Assembly: GCF_001543145.1 (NCBI RefSeq)
Contig: NZ_CP014160.1
Coordinates: 372,001 to 436,000 of the forward strand
Direction of reading: 5' to 3'
Source: Aerococcus sanguinicola
Lineage (GTDB): Bacteria; Bacillota; Bacilli; Lactobacillales; Aerococcaceae
Length of the DNA stretch: 64,000 nt
Below the pieces are notes generated by a model. The model was not told where the DNA came from. It saw only the letters and a program-made list of their open reading frames with translations, and ran no database searches. Of the stretch, positions 50,001 through 57,174 are shown piece after piece (position 1 is the first letter of the stretch; the number at the start of each line of letters is the position of its first letter). A program made the position numbers and the translations under genes.

Positions 50001-52841
50001 TGGATCACCTTTTTCGCCATCTTTGACGAAGGTTTCAGAGATTAACTCACCTTGACTTCCGTCTGGGTTCACCTTATAAACACGGATCCATGAACCGCTT
50101 GGACTATTAGGATCGGCTGGATTTTCTTTACCACGTTCAGTCTTAGCGGTTACAGAAGTTCCATTGGTGCCGTTGTTTCCATCCGTCCCGTCTTGCCCAT
50201 CTGGGATAAAGATAACCTTCTCATCTTCAAACTGGTTAGTATTCGGATTGAAGATCTTAATCGTAACTCGAGAGCCTCTCACTTCCTTGCCAGTTTCTGG
50301 GTGTCGGTCGGTTACCCGTGTCGTTTCAACAATCGGTTTACTTGGTAGCAATGGTTCCTTAGGTTTAGCTGCTGGAATTTCCACCCGTCGTCCAGTGTTG
50401 TAGATAATGGTGACACTGCCGTCAGGATTGGTCTTAGTTTCAGTAATTGCTTCAAAATTATACCCAAAGATTTGACTTTGTGGCTCTTGAACAACTTCAC
50501 GAGAAACTTCCCGCCAGTATTGACCCCGCATATATCTAAAGTTATTAGGATTGAAGCCAGGAACGTTTTCTGGATTCACATGTTCATAAAGAACTCGTAC
50601 ACGGCCATCTTGTCCTGGACGAATTTCACGAATCTGACCTGCCGGAAGAGAAGGATCATAGCGGAATTCTGTTGGATATGAAGAATCTTCAACCGTCATT
50701 TCATAAGCAGGGCCAGTCTCAACTTGTTGTTGTCTTCTTTGGTAAACATAAGTGATTTCTTGGGTCATACCTGCTTTAAAGTTTCCACTGGTTGTCCGTC
50801 CATCTGGCGAATAAGTCGGATTATTTCTTGGAGCTTCGGTTCGAACGAAGGTATAACCTGGACGATTTTCCGCACCTGTTGTGTATTGCTCGTTGACGGT
50901 CCCATATTGCGGAGTTTCTGTAATCGTATCGTCAACACTCACGACACGGCCGTTCTCATCAACGGTTTCATAGCGGTGACGTTCAACAAAGATCCCAGGT
51001 GTATTCTGACCTGAAGCGGCAGATGAACTATGAGTTGTTGAAATCGTTAAGGTTTTCCAATGCTCTCTAGAATTAGACTCATTATTTTTGTTTCTAAGCG
51101 TCAAATGCATTTCGCTGTTAATCCGTTGATTAGCTTGTTGGTTTTTCGGACTAGTCACCGTATAAACGATATACTTCTTACCAGTAGCTGGCCCATTACC
51201 TACATTAAAGCGTACACCTTCAGAATCTTGATAAGATCTTCCAGAAACTTCACGAACATAGCGCGGATTTACTTCCGGATTAAAGCTATCCGTAAAGGCA
51301 CGATCGTCCAAGACCTCATAAACCTTCATGGATTCCAGATTACTAGTATTTGATTCAAAGAGAATCGTGTGTGGTCCATGGTTCATATTACGTCCGTCAC
51401 GGTTGATATACCAAACTTCTTTGGCTGTATAGTGGTTGGGATCTGTTCGATTCGTCTCAACGTGCGTTCCATCAACCGCTCGATATTTATTATTGGTAGC
51501 GTCACCGTTGATATTATTAAAGTGGTAGGCAATATTTTCTGTGTATGGTGTTCCTGCAATCGTCACGGTGACAGGATAATTCTTGAAATTATCTGTAATC
51601 TTATCGTAGAAAGGCTGAGTCCCTTGGCGTAGAGCAGCTCTTATATTATTCTTACCATTCACCCAGTCTGTAAAGCGGTAAATCACTCGGTTCTGATCAG
51701 CGTCATAGTAAGCTTTAGCAACAACTGCATTACCAGGACCGATTAAATCTTTAGGAGTTGCTGGGATATTAAGGCCACCCGGTCTTAGATATTGACCATA
51801 ATCAAGAATAAAGTAGTCCCCTGCTTGCACTTGCCCGGAGACTGCGATATCGACATCAAGACGAGCATAGCCACCTTCATTATCATGAACATAGTCTGTT
51901 TCACGATTACTACCATCAAGTTGCTTAAAGTCAGCATTAGTCACTTGAATTTGGTTTGCGACATTCTGTCCTCCACGAACAGACCAGCTGCTGGTAGGTA
52001 AAACCGCAAAAATTTGTCCTTTTTCACGTAAGCGATGGCTCTCTGCATAGGCTAAAGCTGCTTTTGTTAATTCCTCTCTCAAACTTAAGCCATTGCTTAT
52101 ATTTTGAGGATTAATCTCAGCGAGTAAACCTTCAACATCTTTCGGATCATAAACTTCCGCTAATTTAGAACGTAAGACCTGCTTGGGATTATCAGAAGCT
52201 GCAAGTTCTTTTGCGAAATCATCGAGCGCTGCTTGTTGATTGGTATCGCTCGTATTTTCATTCTTAACAGCGTTTTGATGGGCATTTCTCTGTTGATTTT
52301 CTTCTAGGATAGCCTTCTCCTTAGAATCAGCTACCGAAGATTTTTCACTAGAAGGTTCATTAATATCTTGTGTCTTATTTTTTTCTTTGTCTTCATTATG
52401 ATTAGAATCAACAGTTAATTCTTCAGGTTGTTTATCCTGTGTATTTACTTCAACAGGTGTTTTTGTATCATTTTTCTCTTCTTTCGAATTATTGTCTAAT
52501 GGACTTGTTTCATCACTAGACTCCATATTTGATTGTTCACTATTGTTTGGAATTAAATTAGAATTTAGTTCATTTTCTGGATTTTCTAGCCCGTTATTGT
52601 TTACAGTATCTTCTACTGCTGGCGCGTCTATTGGCACATCTGAAATTGCGCTTTCAGAAGCTTCGACTTTTTCTTGTTCTTGAATACTCGCTGCTTGGAC
52701 GACAGCGACATTTCCAGCAAAAAGTAAGCCTGCTGCAACTGCCACAGAGGCTACACCAATATTTAATCGTTTAATCGAATAACGATAAAACTTGTTACTT
52801 TGTTTTTCCTCTCTAAGCTTAGTATTATTTTTTCCAACCAT
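47001..52841 (-). CDS. Giant LPXTG surface protein with collagen-like and PEDPK repeats
   Basis: The 1946-residue protein has a YSIRK-like export signal (YSIKRLNIGVASVAVAAGLL), an acidic Ser/Asn-rich stretch, an adhesin-like head of about 400 residues (roughly 280-640) with EVLDDRAFTDSFNPE, a MucBP-like segment (YETVDENGRVVSVDDTITET and ITYVYQRRQQQ), a long region of collagen-like G-x-y repeats (KGDPGEQGPQGEKGEQG) alternating with 45-residue modules ending FVRDGKDG, roughly 28 PEDPK units near the C-terminus, and an LPQTG anchor with a KRK end. Two 423-bp blocks within 49140-49916 are near identical. AGGAGGAAG precedes ATG 52841. The head suggests binding of a host ligand; which one is unknown. 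Confidence 0.92.
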   Translation of the reverse strand: MVGKNNTKLREEKQSNKFYRYSIKRLNIGVASVAVAAGLLFAGNVAVVQAASIQEQEKVEASESAISDVPIDAPAVEDTVNNNGLENPENELNSNLIPNNSEQSNMESSDETSPLDNNSKEEKNDTKTPVEVNTQDKQPEELTVDSNHNEDKEKNKTQDINEPSSEKSSVADSKEKAILEENQQRNAHQNAVKNENTSDTNQQAALDDFAKELAASDNPKQVLRSKLAEVYDPKDVEGLLAEINPQNISNGLSLREELTKAALAYAESHRLREKGQIFAVLPTSSWSVRGGQNVANQIQVTNADFKQLDGSNRETDYVHDNEGGYARLDVDIAVSGQVQAGDYFILDYGQYLRPGGLNIPATPKDLIGPGNAVVAKAYYDADQNRVIYRFTDWVNGKNNIRAALRQGTQPFYDKITDNFKNYPVTVTIAGTPYTENIAYHFNNINGDATNNKYRAVDGTHVETNRTDPNHYTAKEVWYINRDGRNMNHGPHTILFESNTSNLESMKVYEVLDDRAFTDSFNPEVNPRYVREVSGRSYQDSEGVRFNVGNGPATGKKYIVYTVTSPKNQQANQRINSEMHLTLRNKNNESNSREHWKTLTISTTHSSSAASGQNTPGIFVERHRYETVDENGRVVSVDDTITETPQYGTVNEQYTTGAENRPGYTFVRTEAPRNNPTYSPDGRTTSGNFKAGMTQEITYVYQRRQQQVETGPAYEMTVEDSSYPTEFRYDPSLPAGQIREIRPGQDGRVRVLYEHVNPENVPGFNPNNFRYMRGQYWREVSREVVQEPQSQIFGYNFEAITETKTNPDGSVTIIYNTGRRVEIPAAKPKEPLLPSKPIVETTRVTDRHPETGKEVRGSRVTIKIFNPNTNQFEDEKVIFIPDGQDGTDGNNGTNGTSVTAKTERGKENPADPNSPSGSWIRVYKVNPDGSQGELISETFVKDGEKGDPGEQGPQGEKGEQGTPGQDGQDGRDGKSVLAKTERGTKADETGKDRPGTWVIVHEDTNNNGQVDPGEREISREFIFDGTNGTDGKDGKTPIVESERVEKDPNDPNSESGVKIIVRDPETNDIIKEIFVKDGEKGDPGERGEQGPQGPQGEKGEQGTPGQDGQDGRDGKSVLAKTERGTKADESGKDRPGTWVIVHEDTNNNGQVDPGEREISREFIFDGTNGTDGKDGKTPIVESERVEKDPNDPNSESGVKIIVRDPESNEIIKETFVKDGEKGEKGDQGTPGQDGQDGKDGKSSYVHVVNGPNEAGESGSWIITYFDKNGDGQFTSDEIVSTEFVADGKDGQDGKDGKSVTVSTEPGHFQGQDGVWIIVQDSVTGKELDRDFVANGKDGKDGKSADIKTEALVDPNGQEIGYKITITHPDGSEETRLIKHGKDGKDGKDGRDGKSIIATTERGDHKGQSGAWLIIRDRETLQEIDREFIADGQDGKSADISSRETAEGLEITIHHANGTSHTHIIRDGKDGKSITASTEPGTFNGQSGMWLIIRDRDTGQELDRQFVRDGKDGQDGKDGKSPLLSTEKILDSDGKEIGLSIKITHPDGSTETHTIYHGRDGKDGQDGQTPQIRTEKGKDSQGNVGRWLIIEDGHGNEIVREFIRDGQDGKTPSAKVEPGKNEHGDSGQWIIIFDGDGNEVSREFVRDGKDGQDGRSPSLETVPGKDADGDSGLWVIVKDPEGKESSRHFIRDGKDGRGIKKIYSKDGRLTIVFTDNTKEILEIPCCQPKSEDPKPEDPKSEDPKPEDPKPEDPKPEDPKPEDPKPEDPKPEDPKPEDPKPEDPKPEDPKPEDPKPEDPKPEDPKPEDPKPEDPKPEEPKPEDPKPEDPKPEDPKPEDPKPEDPKPEDPKPEDPKPEEPKPEDPKPEGPKPEDPKAQDSNLENSKTRDGYTITGETTSFNRKQAKEKQSVVANSRLPQTGAVAGMSAGAIAISLFVGVGSLVLGRRKRK
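47230..47660 (-). repeat. 15-bp tandem repeat coding PEDPK
   Basis: GGATCTTCTGGCTTA and near variants repeat about 28 times in frame within the surface protein gene, with GGTTCC (PEEPK) and synonymous variants mixed in. The length is a multiple of three, so copy-number change alters the wall-spanning stalk without breaking the frame. Confidence 0.92.
49140..49916 (-). repeat. Duplicated 423-bp collagen-like module
   Basis: Two copies about 423 bp apart encode almost the same residues (VLAKTERGTKAD to GVKIIVRDPE). A difference of ETFVKDG and EIFVKDG and the linking collagen segment separates them. Confidence 0.85.
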
Positions 52842-52895
52842 AAAGACTTCCTCCTAGTCAAAATTAGTTTATTTGATTTGAGATAAGTCCATGGT

Positions 52896-52916
52896 AAAAA
52901 AAAAAAAAAAAAAAAA
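52896..52916. repeat. 21-A homopolymer upstream of the surface protein gene
   Basis: Twenty-one consecutive A on the plus strand, which is T21 about 55 bases upstream of ATG 52841. Long tracts like this change length by slippage during replication. Confidence 0.95.
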
Positions 52917-53251
52917 TAAATTCTTTCACGATCAGCTTTTTAAAACATTTTTTGTTCATTAAAAACACATAAGAGAACTAGAATTTAGCACGTAATATTA
53001 ACGTTTTCATAGGCCCTACTCTTAATTGGATTAGTACATTATTGTTTTAAAAAATGACAATTCTAAATGATGAAAAATCATCATAAATTATCATTACATT
53101 TTTGATAGAGAAGTTTAGGCATGAATTTATTGCTTAATGACTAATTACTTATAGTCCCAATCTATTATTTATTTAAAACCCATAAATGATAACAAAAAAC
53201 AAAAAACGTACACTTTAGCCCTTATAAATACTTACAAATACAATTATTTGT

Positions 53252-53460
53252 AAAAAAAGCGGTAAAGCAAAATTGCTTTACCGCCAAATCTACCGACGAA
53301 ATGTTAGCATTTATCATATTTTTTACGTGAGTTTCTACGAAGAATCGGTAGACAAGTTGTGGCGCAAGGAGTGCCACAACTTAAATTAAACCATATATTT
53401 TTATTTTTGTAAAGGCTTTAATTATTATTCGAAATATTCCATTTATTAAGTCAGGTATTG
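53252..53460 (+). repeat. 200-bp structured direct repeat, copy 1
   Basis: Contains GCGGTAAAGC/GCTTTACCGC, TCTACCGA/TCGGTAGA and AAGTTGTGGC/GCCACAACTT pairs in order. Copy 2 lies at 54106-54310. Confidence 0.85.
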
Positions 53461-53544
53461 AGCATTGTAACAAAGGAATGTTCCTAGGTTATTCGATTCC
53501 TTGAAATAGTCTAACTTTTTAATACTCGCATACTTAATGATACA

Positions 53545-53698
53545 TTAATTATTTTTATCATTTTTGTCTTCCCCATGCGAAACACCTATAGCAGTCCCTA
53601 TTGCTATACCAACGTCTATTCCAACCCCTATATTATCTGCCAAAAATAGAACCAAAAATTATACCTAATCTAATCCATAATCCTAAATCTCTTTTCAT
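53545..53698 (-). pseudogene. Small glycine-zipper-like membrane protein, frameshifted
   Basis: ATG 53698 (cut by a stop after about 21 codons) encodes MKRDLGLWIRLGIIFGSIFG; from the other frame it continues LADNIGVGIDVGIAIGTAIG and ends VSHGEDKNDKNN at TAA 53545. The two frames differ by one base. GGAGGATAAGT precedes the ATG. The pattern is that of a common small Firmicutes membrane protein with GxxxG repeats. Function unknown. Confidence 0.6.
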
Positions 53699-53756
53699 AC
53701 TTATCCTCCTCCAATAGAATAAGAGTATAATGTTGAATACTAGCTATAACTATAAA

Positions 53757-53942
53757 CTAGCTATCAATTACTACATGATTTGAACATTTTATTGTTGTAC
53801 TCGCTCCTATTAGAATACTAACAGCAGCACTAAATCTTCCTATATTTTCTAAACCACATAATAAAGTCCACCATATACTTTTCTTTTTTACTCTTTTTTG
53901 AACACTGAATAATTTGAATTCTTCATCGCAATCTCCTTTCAC
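53757..53942 (-). pseudogene. Doubtful short frame, probably decayed
   Basis: A 61-codon frame with a hydrophobic end (ENIGRFSAAVSILIGASTTI). The good ribosome site AAAGGAG points to an ATG in another frame, giving MKNSNYSVFKKE and then a stop, so a frameshift near 53900 seems to separate start and body. AT-rich and between the two direct repeats. Confidence 0.3.
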
Positions 53943-54105
53943 AATTAACCAATAATTATAAACAATTATCTAGTATTAACAGATAATTGATATGTAGTAC
54001 CCATCGGCATCACTGTAAACATTTTGATTATGCACGCCAAGAAAGAAAATGATTTGATTATGATTAAAATAATTTTAATCTATTTGAATTGTCAATTTAA
54101 ATTTG

Positions 54106-54310
54106 AAAAAAAGCGGTAAAGCAAAATCGCTTTACCGCCAAATCTACCGACGCAATGTTAGGTTTTATTATACTTTTACGTGAGTTTCTTTGGAGAGTCG
54201 GTAGAAGAGTTGTGGAACAAAGCCACATTTAAATTAGACCATAAACTTTTATCTTTGTAAAGGCTTCAATTATTATTCGGAATATTCCGCTTATTAAGTT
54301 AGATATCGCT
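54106..54310 (+). repeat. 200-bp structured direct repeat, copy 2
   Basis: Same hairpins as copy 1, about 850 bp away. The last hairpin is shorter (TTGTGG/GCCACA). It ends about 100 bases before the GntR promoter. Confidence 0.85.
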
Positions 54311-54411
54311 TAGCCTCTTAACAAGCTTATTTTCTTCTCTTTTACTCAATTAATCTCAGCTTAGGATATTCACTATTTACCTTAATCACCAATAGCATTC
54401 TCCAAACAAAC

Positions 54412-54473
54412 TTGACAGAAATCTCCTCCCAGAATATACTGTACATATATATCATATACTATATACAAAGGAG
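54412..54473 (+). promoter_or_regulatory. Promoter and likely operator of the GntR-ABC operon
   Basis: TTGACA at 54412-54417, 17-bp spacer, TATACT at 54435-54440. Downstream GTACATATATATCATATAC is an imperfect inverted repeat between the start site and the ribosome site, a plausible operator for the GntR protein. Confidence 0.8.
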
Positions 54474-54475
54474 CT

Positions 54476-54853
54476 ATGACTTTGAACATCACCCTATCCA
54501 AATTTTCCAAAGACCCCTTGTACCAGCAGATTATAAGCGAGATTAAGCGCAATATCTTGTCTGGCCAGTTGAAGGAGGAAGAGCAGTTGCCTTCGATCAG
54601 ACAGCTGGCCAAGGACTTAGAAGTGAGTGTGATCACGGTTAAGAAGGCTTATGAGAAGCTCGAGCAGGAGCATTTTTTGATGACGGTGCCCTACCAGGGG
54701 ACTTATGTGGCCCACTTAGATACCGACCAGATTGAAGCGAAGATTTTGGCAGAGATCGATCAGGGTCTGGAGGAGATCGCGACCAAGGCCAAGAGTATCG
54801 ACCTCACTGCCCAGGACCTGACCCAACGCCTGTTAGAAAGAATGGAGGAATAA
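54476..54853 (+). CDS. GntR-family regulator, YtrA subfamily
   Basis: The 125-residue protein has an N-terminal winged helix typical of GntR (KDPLYQQIISEIKRNILSGQ, LPSIRQLAKDLEVSVITVKK) and a short helical C-terminal part (about residues 80-125) without an effector domain, as in YtrA. Such regulators repress an adjacent ABC transporter and respond to cell-wall-active peptides or similar stress. It starts the operon with the ATPase and permease genes; AAAGGAG precedes ATG 54476, which overlaps the operator region closely. Confidence 0.9.
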   Translation: MTLNITLSKFSKDPLYQQIISEIKRNILSGQLKEEEQLPSIRQLAKDLEVSVITVKKAYEKLEQEHFLMTVPYQGTYVAHLDTDQIEAKILAEIDQGLEEIATKAKSIDLTAQDLTQRLLERMEE

Positions 54854-54856
54854 GGA

Positions 54857-55672
54857 GTGACTTACGCCATTGAACTGAGCAATGTTTCTAAGAATCTAGG
54901 AGACTTCCGCATTGACCAGATGAATTTACAGATCCCTAAAGGTTATATCACCGGCTTTATTGGCCCCAACGGTGCGGGCAAGTCGACGACTATCCGGCTG
55001 ATTATGGATTTAGTTAAAGCCGACGCTGGCGACATTAAAATTCTCGGCCTGGACCACCAGGAAGCTGGCAAGGCCGCCCGCGACCGGATTGGCTTTGTCT
55101 ATCCCGAGAATGTGTTTTACGAGAATTTGACCGTGGCAGCTACTGGTCAGGTGGTGGGTGGTTTTTATGCCAAGTGGGATAAGGATACTTTCCGTCAGCT
55201 CTGCCAGGACTTTTGCCTCCCTCTCAAAAAGCAGGTGAAGGACTTATCCACGGGCATGAAGGTCAAGCTGTCGCTGGCGGTGGCCCTGAGTCATCATGCA
55301 GACTTAATCATCCTGGATGAACCAACTTCCGGTCTCGACCCCCTTGTTCGTTCGGAAGTTTTGGACCTTCTCTATGACCTCATCCAAGACCAAGACAAGA
55401 CCGTCCTCTTCTCCAGCCACATCACTAGTGACTTGGAAAAAATTGCCGACTATGTGGTCTTGATCCAGGACGGCCGCCTGGTCAAGGGGGCTAGCGACCT
55501 GCTCGATGCCGACACCCGGCCGCTCCTGGCAGGGCTCAGGGAAAGTTCTACCGGCTTTGTTGGCCTGACCCAGGAAGCGGACACCTTCCGGGAACTCTAT
55601 GGCGAGAAAGTTCTCATCGAACCCGCCTCCCTGGAAGAAATCATGGTCTATAGCTTGAAAGGAGCGCATTAA
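54857..55672 (+). CDS. ABC transporter ATP-binding protein
   Basis: The 271-residue protein has Walker A GPNGAGKST (near 36), Q-loop region near 82, the signature LSTGMKVKLSLA (near 131), Walker B LIILDEPTSGLDP and the H-loop SSH. It is the BceA/YtrB-like single-domain type with a C-terminal extension of about 50 residues. The start is GTG 54857, three bases after the gntR stop, with AAGGAG within the stop region, so translation is coupled. Substrate unknown; export or sensing of a peptide is likely from context. Confidence 0.9.
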   Translation: MTYAIELSNVSKNLGDFRIDQMNLQIPKGYITGFIGPNGAGKSTTIRLIMDLVKADAGDIKILGLDHQEAGKAARDRIGFVYPENVFYENLTVAATGQVVGGFYAKWDKDTFRQLCQDFCLPLKKQVKDLSTGMKVKLSLAVALSHHADLIILDEPTSGLDPLVRSEVLDLLYDLIQDQDKTVLFSSHITSDLEKIADYVVLIQDGRLVKGASDLLDADTRPLLAGLRESSTGFVGLTQEADTFRELYGEKVLIEPASLEEIMVYSLKGAH

Positions 55673-56287
55673 ATGAAAGCCTTACTCTACAAAGACTGGC
55701 AAATCGGTCACAAGCTCTTGTTCCTATCCTTAGCGGTGAGCCTGCTGGTACTCTTTATTGTAGGAGATGGCCAGTTTCCGCTGTCACTCGGCCTTATGCT
55801 CGCCCTCTTCAATATCCGAAACATCGACGGGCTTGACGACAAGCGGCCCTACCAACAATTGATCCAGAGCCTGCCTGTCACTCGCAAGGAAGTGGTCGCC
55901 GGCAAGATCCTCTCCCACTTCATTCAAGTAGCCATCCTCATCATCCCGATCATTGGCTTGAACGCCTTGATCCCCGGCTATACGGCCAACAGCCTCTCTG
56001 AAGTCCTCTTGTTGGGCCTGCTTGCGGTTTTCCTACTTGTCGGCTACCAATTCACCTACACCCTCTTCGGGCCCGTCTTCATGAACTACGTCAGCATCGC
56101 CCTCTTCCTGGTCCTCATCACATTCGGCTGGTCCATCTTCAACAGCGCCTTCGTCCAAGGCCTCATCCGCCAGCTCCTGACCATGGACCAGACCCTCCTC
56201 ATCCTCTCCGCCAGCCTGTTCTGCCTCATCCTCGCCTCCGCCCTCTTCATCCTAACCGTGAAAATCTATGAGCGAAAAGACCTCTAG
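55673..56287 (+). CDS. ABC-2 type permease protein
   Basis: A 204-residue membrane protein with about six spans (for example KLLFLSLAVSLLVLFIVG, HFIQVAILIIPIIGLNALIP and LLLGLLAVFLLVGYQF) and the cytosolic loop KRPYQQLIQSLPVTRKEVVA typical of ABC-2/YhaP-like subunits. Its ATG follows the ATPase stop codon directly. With the ATPase it would form a homodimeric exporter. The 3' half has strong C-ending codon preference. No homologous substrate is evident. Confidence 0.85.
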   Translation: MKALLYKDWQIGHKLLFLSLAVSLLVLFIVGDGQFPLSLGLMLALFNIRNIDGLDDKRPYQQLIQSLPVTRKEVVAGKILSHFIQVAILIIPIIGLNALIPGYTANSLSEVLLLGLLAVFLLVGYQFTYTLFGPVFMNYVSIALFLVLITFGWSIFNSAFVQGLIRQLLTMDQTLLILSASLFCLILASALFILTVKIYERKDL

Positions 56288-56360
56288 TGACTGTGTGGTA
56301 ATCCCCATTGACCTGAAAAGCGACTAGATGGTCGCTTGTGGGGCTGGCAGGTGTGCTGGG

Positions 56361-56482
56361 ATTCGGCAATGTCGCTCAGGATAATGCCGGTACGCAGTCT
56401 GATTCGGCATTGTCTCCTGCGCTAATGCTGATACGCGATCTGATTCGGCAATACCTTCTAGATTAATGCCGTTTCAACAAGC
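56361..56482. repeat. 41-bp hairpin array (CGGCAT family), 3 units
   Basis: ATTCGG at 56361, 56402 and 56443, exactly 41 bp apart; GGCAAT or GGCATT pairs with AATGCC or AATGCT about 20 bases later. Confidence 0.88.
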
Positions 56483-56533
56483 CAGGCCTACTATTTTGAA
56501 TCAGTTCCTACTATATTAATACCAAATTTATAA

Positions 56534-56586
56534 CAAGCCAGGCTGCCTCCCCTCTCAAGCGGACAAGAGAAGCAGCCTGGCTTTTC
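56534..56586. terminator. Terminator between the ABC operon and the giant adhesin
   Basis: AAGCCAGGCTGC and GCAGCCTGGCTT arms plus an inner CTCTC/GAGAG part; T residues follow on the plus strand. Confidence 0.88.
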
Positions 56587-56659
56587 GATTTGTGCTGAAC
56601 TTGCTAGTTTTTCCTATGATGAAGCTCTTTCTCCGCGAGAAAGAGCCTTTCCTTTTGAG

Positions 56660-56880
56660 AAGAGGCAGTTTATAGCCGACTTACTGCCTCTTCTCTTAAG
56701 AATTGGCAGTTTCTTGCCGACTTACTGCCTCTTCTCTTAAGAACTGGCAGCTTCTTGCTGACTTACTGCCTCTTCTCTTAAAAACTGGCAGTTTCTTGCC
56801 GACTTACTGCCTCTTCCCTTGAGAACTGGCAGTTTCTTTCCGACTTACTGCCTCTTCCTTTGAGAACTGGCAGCTTCTTT
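56660..56880. repeat. 41-bp hairpin array (ACTGCC family), about 6 units
   Basis: TTACTG at 56681, 56722, 56763, 56804 and 56845, exactly 41 bp apart, plus a half unit before. Pairs ACTGCC with GGCAGT. Same stem family as the array at 19145-19584, 37 kb away. Confidence 0.93.
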
Positions 56881-56888
56881 GCCAGTTA

Positions 56889-57036
56889 CCGACATAAGAA
56901 GCCAGCTTATGTCACTTTCCAGCTGACTTAACGACATATCCTTTTCCTTATGTCGCTATGTCACCATGATACCGACAGATCCCTATCCCTTGTGTCGCTA
57001 AGTCACCAAGATACCGACATATCGCACGCCTCATGT
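56889..57036. repeat. 41-bp hairpin array (CGACATA family), 4 units
   Basis: CGACATA or CGACAGA at 56890, 56932, 56973 and 57015 (steps 42, 41, 42); TATGTC or TGTGTCG pairs on the right. It continues from the previous array without a gap but with a different stem. Confidence 0.88.
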
Positions 57037-57111
57037 CAATAACTCGCCCCTCACAGACCAGCTCCTCCACAAAAATTCCACTTCCTTACATATTATACCC
57101 GCCCACACAAA

Positions 57112-57146
57112 AAGCCCCCGCACATTCTCGTGCGAGGGCTTCTTCT
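57112..57146 (-). terminator. Terminator of the giant Rib adhesin gene
   Basis: AGCCC-CGCAC and GTGCG-GGGCT arms; the minus strand continues into TTTTT. Confidence 0.88.
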
Positions 57147-57174
57147 TATTCAGCTTTGGCGGTCAAGAGAGAGC

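Larger units (their letters stand above)
52917..54411. other. Long AT-rich intergenic region with two direct repeats and gene relics
   Basis: About 1.5 kb with direct repeats at 53252-53460 and 54106-54310, a frameshifted small membrane protein at 53545-53698 and a doubtful short frame at 53757-53942. I find no intact gene. It reads like the remnant of a mobile segment. Confidence 0.65.
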
